Assembly: GCA_900314485.1 (NCBI GenBank) | Contig: OMVL01000018.1 | Location: forward strand, 1-51,210 | Length of the DNA stretch: 51,210 nucleotides | From: an uncultured Eubacteriales bacterium | GTDB lineage: Bacteria; Bacillota; Clostridia; Oscillospirales; Oscillospiraceae | Direction of reading: 5' to 3' | Notes under the pieces: model-generated | Seen by the model: the letters and a program-made list of their open reading frames with translations, nothing else | What the model was told of the DNA's origin: nothing | Database searches by the model: none | Part shown: positions 26,295 to 33,848 of the stretch, in pieces | Numbering within the stretch: position 1 is the stretch's first letter | How the letters are laid out: every line of letters starts with the position of its first letter | Translations under genes and position numbers: made by a program

Positions 26295-27314
26295 TTACCG
26301 GCTGCCGTACATTTTTTCGTAATATTGGGTGTATTCGCCATTCATGATCGGCTCCCACCAGTCCTGGTGCTCCAGATACCATTTGATGGTCCGCTTGATG
26401 CCGTCGGCAAATTTGGTTTCCGGCAGCCAGCCCAGCTCCTGGTGGATCTTGGTGGGGTCGATGGCGTAGCGCAAATCGTGGCCCTTCCGGTCGCTGACAT
26501 AGGTGATCAGGCTTTCCGGCTTGTTCAGCTCCTTACAGATCAGCTTGACAATGTCAATGTTTCGCATCTCATTGTGCCCGCCGATGTTATAGACCTCTCC
26601 GACTCTGCCCTTGCGTATCACGAGATCAATGGCCTTGCAGTGATCCTCCACATACAGCCAGTCCCGTACATTCAGCCCCTCTCCGTAGACAGGAAGCGGC
26701 TTATCATGGAGGGCGTTGATGATCATCAGGGGGATCAACTTTTCCGGAAAGTGGTAGGGCCCGTAGTTATTGCTGCAGCGGGAGATAGAGACAGGCAGGC
26801 CGTAGGTCCGGTGATAGGCCAGTACCAGCAGATCCGCCGACGCCTTGGACGAACTGTAGGGAGAACTGGTGTGGATGGGGGTGGCCTCTGTAAAAAAGAG
26901 GTCGGGCCGTTCCAGGGGGAGATCACCGTACACCTCGTCGGTGGAGACTTGGTGATAACGCCTGATGCTATACTTCCGGCAGGCGTCCATCAGGACGGAG
27001 GTGCCGAGAATGTTGGTCTGAAGGAAGATGCCGGGGTCCTCAATGGATCGATCCACATGGGACTCGGCGGCAAAATTTACCACAATGTCCGGATGCTCCT
27101 CTTCAAACAGGGCATATACGGCCTCTCGGTCGCAGATGTCCACTTTGCAGAAGCGGAAGTTGGGCTTACCCAGGACGGACGCCAGTGTGGAAAGATTACC
27201 CGCATAGGTCAGCTTGTCCACGCAGATCACCCGATCCTCGGAGTGGGCGGACATGAGGTGAAAAATAAAGTTGCTTCCAATAAAGCCGGCTCCTCCGGTT
27301 ACGATAATTGTCAT
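26295..27314 (-). CDS. rfbB: dTDP-glucose 4,6-dehydratase
   Basis: The protein has 339 residues, the usual length. It converts dTDP-glucose to dTDP-4-keto-6-deoxyglucose with a bound NAD. It is an extended-type short-chain dehydrogenase: the NAD motif TGGAGFIGSNF (6-16), STDEVYGD (substrate-site Thr-Asp-Glu, near 133), and YSSSKASAD with the catalytic Tyr-x3-Lys (near 160). RDWLYVEDHCKAIDLV is also typical. It is the last gene of a six-gene operon, 6 bases after the acyltransferase gene. No rmlA, rmlC or rmlD is next to it, so the product is probably not rhamnose but an amino-deoxyhexose made with the aminotransferase at 28444. Confidence 0.95.
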   Translation of the reverse strand: MTIIVTGGAGFIGSNFIFHLMSAHSEDRVICVDKLTYAGNLSTLASVLGKPNFRFCKVDICDREAVYALFEEEHPDIVVNFAAESHVDRSIEDPGIFLQTNILGTSVLMDACRKYSIRRYHQVSTDEVYGDLPLERPDLFFTEATPIHTSSPYSSSKASADLLVLAYHRTYGLPVSISRCSNNYGPYHFPEKLIPLMIINALHDKPLPVYGEGLNVRDWLYVEDHCKAIDLVIRKGRVGEVYNIGGHNEMRNIDIVKLICKELNKPESLITYVSDRKGHDLRYAIDPTKIHQELGWLPETKFADGIKRTIKWYLEHQDWWEPIMNGEYTQYYEKMYGSR

Positions 27315-27320
27315 GGCTTG

Positions 27321-27893
27321 TCACGCTTTCTTATGATAGCGCTCCATAAACTGAGCTTCCAATTCTAAGACTTTCCTGCTTCTGTCCTTCAAGCGTTTGC
27401 AGGGGATACCCACATACATTCCCCAATCGCCCAGTGATTTGCTCACCAGCGACATTGCCCCTATGGAACTGCCCTCTCCAACCGTAACGGCAGGCAGAAC
27501 GGTGCATCCGGTTCCCACAAGAGAATGCCTTCGGAAGGTCACTTTGCCTCCGGTCACATGTCTAAACTCATCTGGAATGGTCGGATTAGTCATTGCCAGG
27601 CCCGAATAATCGTCACTGTCAGCGTAAACGGCGCTTCTTGAGGAAATACCGACAAAATCTTCCAATACAATGCCGGATTTCCCACCAAACAGGAACACAC
27701 CGGCGGCAATGTGGATGTGATCGCCGATGGAAATGTTTCCGCTTAAAATAGAAAAATCATCAATTCGATTGTAGCTGCCGATGGAAATGTTTCCGGCTCC
27801 GTAAATGCTCACATTTCTGCTGATAAGATTACCTGCTCCGATCGACTTAAATCCGATCTCTTTTAGTTCGTCGTCTGTGTAGAAACTTGTCAT
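27321..27893 (-). CDS. Left-handed beta-helix acyltransferase (sugar O/N-acetyltransferase)
   Basis: The protein has 190 residues of hexapeptide repeats (patterns such as ISIGSYNRIDDFSILSGNI and VTVGEGSSIGAMSLVSKSL), the mark of the LbH acyltransferase family. It transfers acetyl or another acyl group from CoA, probably in the cytoplasm. It starts FYTDDELKEIGFKSIG, like many polysaccharide-locus acetyltransferases. It is 2 bases from the GtrA gene and 6 from rfbB. With a VioA-like aminotransferase in the same operon, N-acylation of dTDP-4-amino-4,6-dideoxyhexose (a VioB-like role) is the likeliest job. O-acetylation of another sugar is the alternative. Confidence 0.85.
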   Translation of the reverse strand: MTSFYTDDELKEIGFKSIGAGNLISRNVSIYGAGNISIGSYNRIDDFSILSGNISIGDHIHIAAGVFLFGGKSGIVLEDFVGISSRSAVYADSDDYSGLAMTNPTIPDEFRHVTGGKVTFRRHSLVGTGCTVLPAVTVGEGSSIGAMSLVSKSLGDWGMYVGIPCKRLKDRSRKVLELEAQFMERYHKKA

Positions 27894-27895
27894 TT

Positions 27896-28438
27896 TTATC
27901 TCCCTTTCTCAGCTGTCCTGTCACTGCGAAACGCCCAGAACTTGTTAATGACAAAGTTGAGCGGAACGCTGATCAGCAGATTGATGATGGGCGCCAGAAA
28001 TTCAGAGATGTGGAAAACTTGCACCCAGACATAGAGCAGCAGGCTGTTCAGGAACAGGCCGGTAAAAGAATAGGACGCATAGGTCTTGAGCAGCGACTTC
28101 CACCAGGAGCGCTGTTCGCCGCTCTGAAGGGTAAATACCACCTTGTTGTTCCAGTAAAAGGACCACAGCACGCTCAGGAGAAACGCCATGAACTGAGCCG
28201 CATAGTAATCCACATCCGGCAGGCAGTGCAGCTTCCGCAGGATGAGCAGCGACACCACATAGACGCCGTAGGACACGAGCGTGTTGGTCACGCCCACAAT
28301 GCCGAAGCGGACAAACTGCAAAAAGGTTTGAAAGAACTCCTCCGGCATCTCCCGGCCGGTTAGGCGGAACAGCCGCTCTAAAAGGAATCTAGCAATTCTG
28401 GCAATCAGCGCCCAGAACCAGCCTGCAAGCTTCTGCAT
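27896..28438 (-). CDS. GtrA-family membrane protein (lipid-linked sugar flippase)
   Basis: The protein has 180 residues with four membrane helices in the GtrA pattern (FVRFGIVGVTNTLVSYGVY for helix 1; LSVLWSFYWNNKVVF; LKTYASYSFTGLFLNSLLLY; LISVPLNFVINKFWAFR at the end). GtrA/GtcA proteins are thought to flip a polyprenyl-phosphate sugar to the outer face of the membrane. The operon also has the matching glycosyltransferase and a YfhO protein, the three parts of a known type of surface glycosylation system (GtcA-CsbB-YfhO in B. subtilis). About 40 extra N-terminal residues, with a hydrophobic start, precede the core. Confidence 0.92.
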   Translation of the reverse strand: MQKLAGWFWALIARIARFLLERLFRLTGREMPEEFFQTFLQFVRFGIVGVTNTLVSYGVYVVSLLILRKLHCLPDVDYYAAQFMAFLLSVLWSFYWNNKVVFTLQSGEQRSWWKSLLKTYASYSFTGLFLNSLLLYVWVQVFHISEFLAPIINLLISVPLNFVINKFWAFRSDRTAEKGR

Positions 28439-28443
28439 AGAGA

Positions 28444-29568
28444 TCAGCTCCGTTTTCTCTGACCGATCTCTTTGATGGCAGCGCAGATGCGGTCCACGTC
28501 CTCCAGAGGGAGATCGGCGTAGAGGGGGAGGGTCAGGATCTCTGTGGAGATCTGCAACGCCTTCGGCGTCTCATGCACATCAAAACGGCCCTCGTAGCAG
28601 GCAAAGCTGTTGGTAATGGGATAGAAGTACTTTCTGGTAAAGATCCCATACTCCTTCAGCGCTTCATACAGCGCATCCCGGGATGCGCCAAACTGAGATG
28701 CATTTATCCGAATGGGGAAGTAGGCATAGTTGGGCTTGACGCCCTCCTGTTCTGCATTCAGACCAATGCCGGAGATCTCCGCCAGATGGGCGCGGTAGCG
28801 GCTGACGACCTGGCCGCGCTTTGCGATCTCCTCGTCTACATGCCGCAGGTTGCAAAGGCCCATGGCGGCGCAGAACTCGTTCATTTTGGCGTTGGAGCCC
28901 ACAAAGGAGACTTCTTCCTCATTGCGGATGCCGAAGTTCTTCAGCCGCTCCAGAGTCAGCTCCAGAGCCGGGTCGTGGAGGCAGATGGCTCCGCCCTCCA
29001 CAGTGTTGAATACCTTGGTGGCGTGGAAACTGAACATGGATGCATCGCCGAAGCTGCCGACGCCCTTTCCGTCCTTACGGACGCCAAAGGCATGGGCGGC
29101 ATCGTAGATCACCTTCAAATGATGTCGGTCGGCGATTTTTTGGATCTCCTCCACGGCGCAGAGATTTCCGTACACGTGCACCGGGACGATGGCCACTGTT
29201 TGATCGGTAATGAGCGCCTCAATCTTACGCTCGTCAATGGTATAGTTATCCTCCCGAATGTCACAGAACACCGGCTTGAAGCCGTTGCGCACGATGGCAT
29301 GGGTGGTGGAGGCAAAGGTAAACGGCGTGGTGATCACCTCTCTGCCTTTGGGAAGATCTAACCCCTGCAGCGCCAGCTCCAGGGCATTGTGGCCATTGGT
29401 GAAAAGCAACAGCTTCTCGACACCCAGATATTCTTCCAGCGCCTTTGCCAGCTTTTGGTGCTTTTCGCCCATATTGGTCAGCCAGTGGCTGTCCCACAGC
29501 CCCTTGATCTCCTCCATGTATTCCTCCATGGGCGGCATAGAGGAACGGGTCACCAAGATTTTATCCAT
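28444..29568 (-). CDS. DegT/DnrJ/EryC1/StrS sugar aminotransferase, VioA-like
   Basis: The protein has 374 residues from ATG 29568, after GGAGGAATCACAAA; the frame continues to 29589 without a better start. It is a pyridoxal-phosphate aminotransferase acting on keto-sugar nucleotides. The cofactor lysine is in SFHATKVFNTVEGGAI (near 185), and VIYDAAHAFGV precedes it. The start (VTRSSMPPMEEYMEEIKGLW, then WLTNMG) and the SFHATKVFNT motif resemble VioA, which makes dTDP-4-amino-4,6-dideoxyglucose directly from the RfbB product. No 3,4-ketoisomerase (FdtA/QdtA) is nearby, which supports a 4-amino rather than a 3-amino sugar. It overlaps the glycosyltransferase gene by 8 bases. Confidence 0.9.
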   Translation of the reverse strand: MDKILVTRSSMPPMEEYMEEIKGLWDSHWLTNMGEKHQKLAKALEEYLGVEKLLLFTNGHNALELALQGLDLPKGREVITTPFTFASTTHAIVRNGFKPVFCDIREDNYTIDERKIEALITDQTVAIVPVHVYGNLCAVEEIQKIADRHHLKVIYDAAHAFGVRKDGKGVGSFGDASMFSFHATKVFNTVEGGAICLHDPALELTLERLKNFGIRNEEEVSFVGSNAKMNEFCAAMGLCNLRHVDEEIAKRGQVVSRYRAHLAEISGIGLNAEQEGVKPNYAYFPIRINASQFGASRDALYEALKEYGIFTRKYFYPITNSFACYEGRFDVHETPKALQISTEILTLPLYADLPLEDVDRICAAIKEIGQRKRS

Positions 29569-30514
29569 TTTGTGATTCCTCCGAATCAATATTTACGGTC
29601 TCCTTCACAGTGGCACGAGGCAGCCCGCTGGCGGAGATAAACAGTCTTCCGATATATTCTCCCACAAGGCCGATGCTCAGCAGCTGAACACCGGAAAAGA
29701 AGAGAATGACGACCATGAGCGACGTCCAGCCCAGCGCCCTGGGCGGGAAAATCAGCCGCTCAATCACCAGCGCAATGGCAACGAGAAAGCTGATCACAGT
29801 GATCCCAACGCCCAGATAGGCAGCCAGACGCAGGGGCTGGACCGAATAGTTCAAAAAGCCGTTCATCCACAGACCCAGCAGCTTTTTGAGCGTATAATTG
29901 GACTTGCCGTTGGTCCTAGCCCGATGCTCGACCTCTACATTGGCGACATTTTTCGTCAGTGCAAAGATGATTCCGTACATGTAGGGATAGTTGTTTGCAT
30001 ATTTGATGATGCCGTCCTTGATAAATTTGCGCATCACAAAGAAGCTGTTTACCCGGATATGCTTGGGCTTCCCCAGCATGATCTCCGTCATCTTGTTGTT
30101 GACCTTGCTGCCAAACAGGCGAAAGGCGCTCTCCTTCTGTTCCGGATACTTGGCAAAGACCACATCGTAGTTGCCCTCTTCCAGCACCTGCAGCATGTGC
30201 AGGATCTCGTAGGCCGGCATCTGCAGATCGTCATCCATCTCCACCACAAATTCGCCTGTGGCATACCGGTATCCTTCAATGACAGCGTTGGTCTGCCCGG
30301 CGTTTTTTGCCAGGTGAATCACCTTGATGCGGGGATCCTGCTCCGCCAGAGACTTGACCAGAGGATACACCCCGTCCGGGCTGTGATCGTCCACCAGGAC
30401 GACCTCATAGCAGTAGGCCTCCGACTGGGCAAAAGCGCTGTCGATCTCCTTCAGAACCGCCTCAATGGTGCGCTCTGAGTTGTAAAGGCCGATTACAATT
30501 GAAATTTTTTTCAT
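29561..30514 (-). CDS. GT2 glycosyltransferase, polyprenyl-phosphate sugar synthase type
   Basis: The protein has 317 residues. The GT-A domain at the N-terminus (ISIVIGLYNSERTIEAVLKE; LVDDHSPDG; VEMDDDLQMP with the metal-binding DxD) is followed by two membrane helices near 230-300 (LGVGITVISFLVAIALVIER and a second). This is the GtrB/CsbB/DPM1-like layout. It should move a sugar from its nucleotide to undecaprenyl phosphate on the inner face of the membrane. Its 5' end overlaps the YfhO gene by 4 bases (ATGA type), which points to coupled translation. The sugar is inferred from the neighbours to be an acylamino-deoxyhexose. Confidence 0.92.
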   Translation of the reverse strand: MKKISIVIGLYNSERTIEAVLKEIDSAFAQSEAYCYEVVLVDDHSPDGVYPLVKSLAEQDPRIKVIHLAKNAGQTNAVIEGYRYATGEFVVEMDDDLQMPAYEILHMLQVLEEGNYDVVFAKYPEQKESAFRLFGSKVNNKMTEIMLGKPKHIRVNSFFVMRKFIKDGIIKYANNYPYMYGIIFALTKNVANVEVEHRARTNGKSNYTLKKLLGLWMNGFLNYSVQPLRLAAYLGVGITVISFLVAIALVIERLIFPPRALGWTSLMVVILFFSGVQLLSIGLVGEYIGRLFISASGLPRATVKETVNIDSEESQNG

Positions 30515-33351
30515 ACTTTGCCTTCTTCACTTGACTTGAACATAGTTTTTTTCTTCTTAATGCGATGAAACACGACAATGCCTGCAAAGCTGACGCACCC
30601 CACAGCAAACATAGCCAGTGTTGCGTGGAATCCGAAGGGACGATAGCGAAGCTCTACCGTATGCGCACCGGCGGGCACATCCACGCCGATAAAGCCAATG
30701 TCGACCCTATAGATTTTTTCCGCTTTTTCGCCGTCGATCCAGACGTTCCACCCGCCGTTATCCGGGATGCTGAGGTACAGCAGACCGCCGTCGCTGTCCA
30801 CGGTGCCCTTCACGTAATTGTCCCGAAGTGTTGTTACCTGAAGGCGGTTTGCCTCAAGTGCCCGAGCCTGCTCGTCAAAGTCCTGCTGAGAGACGGCCAG
30901 AACCTGGATGCTGTCAAAGTGATAAGTGCCTGCGATGGGGAACCTAATGACGATGTCCTCGTCCCAAGTCTCACAATAGCCTAAATTGCTCATGTAATCA
31001 ACAATGCCGATAGTGGCCTGGTTGCTGCCGTCACTGTTGAGAAGCCGCTTTTGAATGTTGCCTGCGCTTATGGCAAGTTCAAAATTGGCGTAGGGCTGAT
31101 AGCTAAGGTTATTCAGCGCAAATCTGTCTCGCTGTAGCCTGGTAGGATCGTCGCCCAGTGTTTGCTCCTGTTTTGCTTCGTAGGTCAAAGGTTCCCGGGT
31201 AAAGTTTTTAAAGAAGACATACACTTCGCTGTTTTCAATCAGGGAGGGCTTCAGCGTCAGCGTGGCATTGGCACTGCTCACTGTAATGGTGCCATCCTCT
31301 ATTGTCAGGCCATTTCCCGGAAGGAACTCGCACGGGACCTCCTCCGTATGCAGCTGAAGCTGCTGCGCATCTGCCTCCGCAGCGATCCCTTTGTAATCAT
31401 CGTCCACAACGGCGGCCTGCATCAGGATCTGCTCCCGATCCAGATAGCTGTATTCCTCAAAACGGCTGTCAGAGATCACCCGGGAATAGACATAGCCCAG
31501 ACTGGGCTCAAACTTACTTTTCAGAATTTGAATATCACCATCTGTGCTCCAGGGGGCAAAACCGTAACTGGCATATGCGGCCCCCTGATCGTTTTTTGCT
31601 GTAAAATATTTGACTCCCGTCAGATAATTTAAGCGGCTGCGGTTATCGTTGCCGAATTCGATCACGCGAACGATATAGTTTTGATTGTTGCATACGGCCT
31701 TGTAGAAATCCGCCGTGTCTGCGTCCAGTGAAGATATATATGTGGTCACGGAACGGACACCGTACATGATCGACTCGTTTGCGGGCCAGTGGAACACAGT
31801 GGTATAGGAATTCAGCGTGATAAAATTCCCCTGATCGGATCGATAAAAAGAACGGTCTTCCTTCTGAAGCGAAGCGATGCTGCGCTGGGTAGAATCGCTG
31901 TATTGGCGATAGGATTGACCAATATCTGTGTAATTGTCCAATGTGGAGCCGTATAATGGGTAATGGTGGACCAGGTACACGCAGGCAATATTCACTGCAG
32001 TTAGCAGCAACAGAAGCCTTTCCGTGCGTGCGAGATGAGATGCTTTTTTGCCGGATTTCCCAGACAGCAATATCCAGCCCGTGCAGCAGACAAAAGCCAA
32101 ATTTATGATCGCGACCGAAAGTGACGGTACCGTCAGCACATTAAAAAAGCATCCGCTGATGACTAAACTGACAGAAAACAGCCCAAAGAGAATTCCAAGT
32201 CCCCATTTATACTGAGCTCTGTAATCTGTACGCTGAAATTTTTCCAAATCCAATACACTGATACCGGCCCAAATATAGAAGAAAGCCAGCATATAGCACC
32301 ATCTGCCGGTGGGATAGCTGAAGCCGTTGAACACGCTGCAGACAACGGGGAAAAATAAAAACAGCATGTTCAGGGCGAACATAGAAACGGGCAAGCGGTT
32401 TCTCTTCTGGCGGAAGTCAATGACAAAAGCGGGGATCAGGGCGGCAAAAACGCCTCCGGTGGAGATTGCTGAATAATTACCGAACATCTGTCTGCCCGTG
32501 ATCAGAGCGGGGAAAAACTGCAGAGCATTGCCCGGTAAGGGCAGCAGAGTCACACTGGCAGAGGACTCCTTGCTTGTGCGAAGCACTGCCCATAAATACG
32601 GGAACATGAGGGGGGCGGCAATACACACAGCAACGATTACGCAGCCGGCGAAACGGAGAATGCGCAGACAGAACCTGCGCACATTTTTTTCACCCGGCAG
32701 GAAGAAGAAGCTGACAACAGAGTAAATTGCCAGCATAAGGGCTGACATATAGGAGAAATAGGCGCTGGTGATCAGCGAAAGCGCTACGCTGATAATCAAC
32801 AAATAAGGCCGGCCTTCCCGGTCCAGCTTTTCAATGCCCGCAAGCATCAGCGGAAACAGGATCAACGGAATCAGAAAAAATTCCTGAATGATAGCAGTCA
32901 GCGTCCAGAGTGAAAAAGTATAACCCAATCCGCCGATGACAAGCTTATATGTGCAATGGTTCTGAATGCGCAGGAAAACCATCATTGCAATTCCCGCAAA
33001 ATAGAGATGCAGATAGGTTGCCAATCCGCATCCGATATCTGCCTGCTCCGGTGGAAACAGGGCAGCAATATAGAAAAGAGGATCCGTCAGAAAGAAATAA
33101 AGAGTTCCGATGGTGTCGCCGCCAAGTCCTATCTCCCAGGACCAGAAGCTAAACCCTTTTCCGGCTATCAGATCGCCGATTTTTCTTTGAAAATCCAAGA
33201 GCATGGGATAGCACTGCATAAAGCCGTCTGTCGTACACAAAACGCTTTTCCCATAAAGAAGAAACCAGAAAAATACAAAGAAACCGACCGTAAAGAAAAA
33301 AACTGTGTAAATCAGAAGCGGTTTTTTAAAGCCGGCTTTCTTCTCGATCAT
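30511..33351 (-). CDS. YfhO-family membrane glycosyltransferase (GT-C fold)
   Basis: The protein has 946 residues. It has about 12 membrane helices in the first 440 residues, a large extracellular domain (about 450-900; it includes SLGYVYSRVI and GGWNVWIDGEKAEKIYRVD, the YfhO C-terminal motif near 860) and a last membrane helix before the Lys-rich tail. An acidic residue after helix 1 (CTTDGFMQCYPMLLDF) fits the GT-C catalytic loop. In B. subtilis YfhO moves a lipid-linked sugar to lipoteichoic acid outside the cell. It is the first gene of the operon; GGAGCGATACGAA precedes the ATG. It should choose the polymer that receives the modified sugar. Confidence 0.9.
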   Translation of the reverse strand: MIEKKAGFKKPLLIYTVFFFTVGFFVFFWFLLYGKSVLCTTDGFMQCYPMLLDFQRKIGDLIAGKGFSFWSWEIGLGGDTIGTLYFFLTDPLFYIAALFPPEQADIGCGLATYLHLYFAGIAMMVFLRIQNHCTYKLVIGGLGYTFSLWTLTAIIQEFFLIPLILFPLMLAGIEKLDREGRPYLLIISVALSLITSAYFSYMSALMLAIYSVVSFFFLPGEKNVRRFCLRILRFAGCVIVAVCIAAPLMFPYLWAVLRTSKESSASVTLLPLPGNALQFFPALITGRQMFGNYSAISTGGVFAALIPAFVIDFRQKRNRLPVSMFALNMLFLFFPVVCSVFNGFSYPTGRWCYMLAFFYIWAGISVLDLEKFQRTDYRAQYKWGLGILFGLFSVSLVISGCFFNVLTVPSLSVAIINLAFVCCTGWILLSGKSGKKASHLARTERLLLLLTAVNIACVYLVHHYPLYGSTLDNYTDIGQSYRQYSDSTQRSIASLQKEDRSFYRSDQGNFITLNSYTTVFHWPANESIMYGVRSVTTYISSLDADTADFYKAVCNNQNYIVRVIEFGNDNRSRLNYLTGVKYFTAKNDQGAAYASYGFAPWSTDGDIQILKSKFEPSLGYVYSRVISDSRFEEYSYLDREQILMQAAVVDDDYKGIAAEADAQQLQLHTEEVPCEFLPGNGLTIEDGTITVSSANATLTLKPSLIENSEVYVFFKNFTREPLTYEAKQEQTLGDDPTRLQRDRFALNNLSYQPYANFELAISAGNIQKRLLNSDGSNQATIGIVDYMSNLGYCETWDEDIVIRFPIAGTYHFDSIQVLAVSQQDFDEQARALEANRLQVTTLRDNYVKGTVDSDGGLLYLSIPDNGGWNVWIDGEKAEKIYRVDIGFIGVDVPAGAHTVELRYRPFGFHATLAMFAVGCVSFAGIVVFHRIKKKKTMFKSSEEGKV

Positions 33352-33848
33352 TTCGTATCGCTCCTCCCATGGCAGGATAAATCTCCTGTGTTGTCTCCAA
33401 GATGTGGGCAGCGGCCTTCAACCGGAGATCGAAAGCCTGCATGGTGCAATACAGGCATACAGACATTTTGAATTGATAGGGCAGACGGAAATCAAATATC
33501 AATGTTATAACTTTTCTGTATAACATACCACACCGATTATAAACTTGCCTTTGACAGTATAACATTTTTGTTACAATGTGTCCATGACTTTGTACAAATT
33601 TTCGGCTGCGCGCTCCGACGCGGCAGCACAGAAAAGGGGAGGTGATCAGGCCCGGACCCGGGTGAGCTGCCGCATCGTCAAACTTTCCTCATTTTTAGGT
33701 GGCATTTATTCGCTCTATGTGGTAGAATAAACTATCTATTGGAAAATGTAGTTCTATTGCTTAAGCGTGCGTTTGTATACTGAGTGAGGTACATCTGTCT
33801 GCGCCGGGCGAATCACATTGAGATCAAACAAGCTGGAGGAGAAACACG
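33352..33848. promoter_or_regulatory. Divergent control region of the surface-polymer locus
   Basis: On the minus strand TGGACA (33584-33579), a 17-base spacer and TATACT (33561-33556) form a probable operon promoter, leaving a leader of about 200 bases before YfhO. On the plus strand TTGACA (33551-33556) and TACAAT (33572-33577, 15 bases apart) overlap it. The motif TGTTATAC or its inverse occurs three times between 33510 and 33562, like an operator. No convincing gene is seen. Confidence 0.5.
33620..33673 (+). ncRNA. Candidate structured leader element
   Basis: GCGGCAGC (33620-33627) pairs with GCTGCCGC (33666-33673). They enclose a GC-rich core with CCCGGACCCGGG, inside an otherwise AT-rich leader of the 33849 gene. 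It matches no riboswitch family I can recall. It could be a leader structure, or a stem that once ended transcription. Confidence 0.28.

Noticed and set aside
26295-27314. rfbB as part of a dTDP-rhamnose pathway
   Set aside because: No rmlC or rmlD is in the operon, while an aminotransferase and an acyltransferase are, so an amino-deoxyhexose fits better.
33326-33565. Minus-strand ORF of 79 codons overlapping the YfhO start, with the protein-like end LKAAAHILETTQEIYPAMGG
   Set aside because: It spans the predicted operon promoter and leader, has no good ribosome site and no recognised family; a remnant cannot be excluded.
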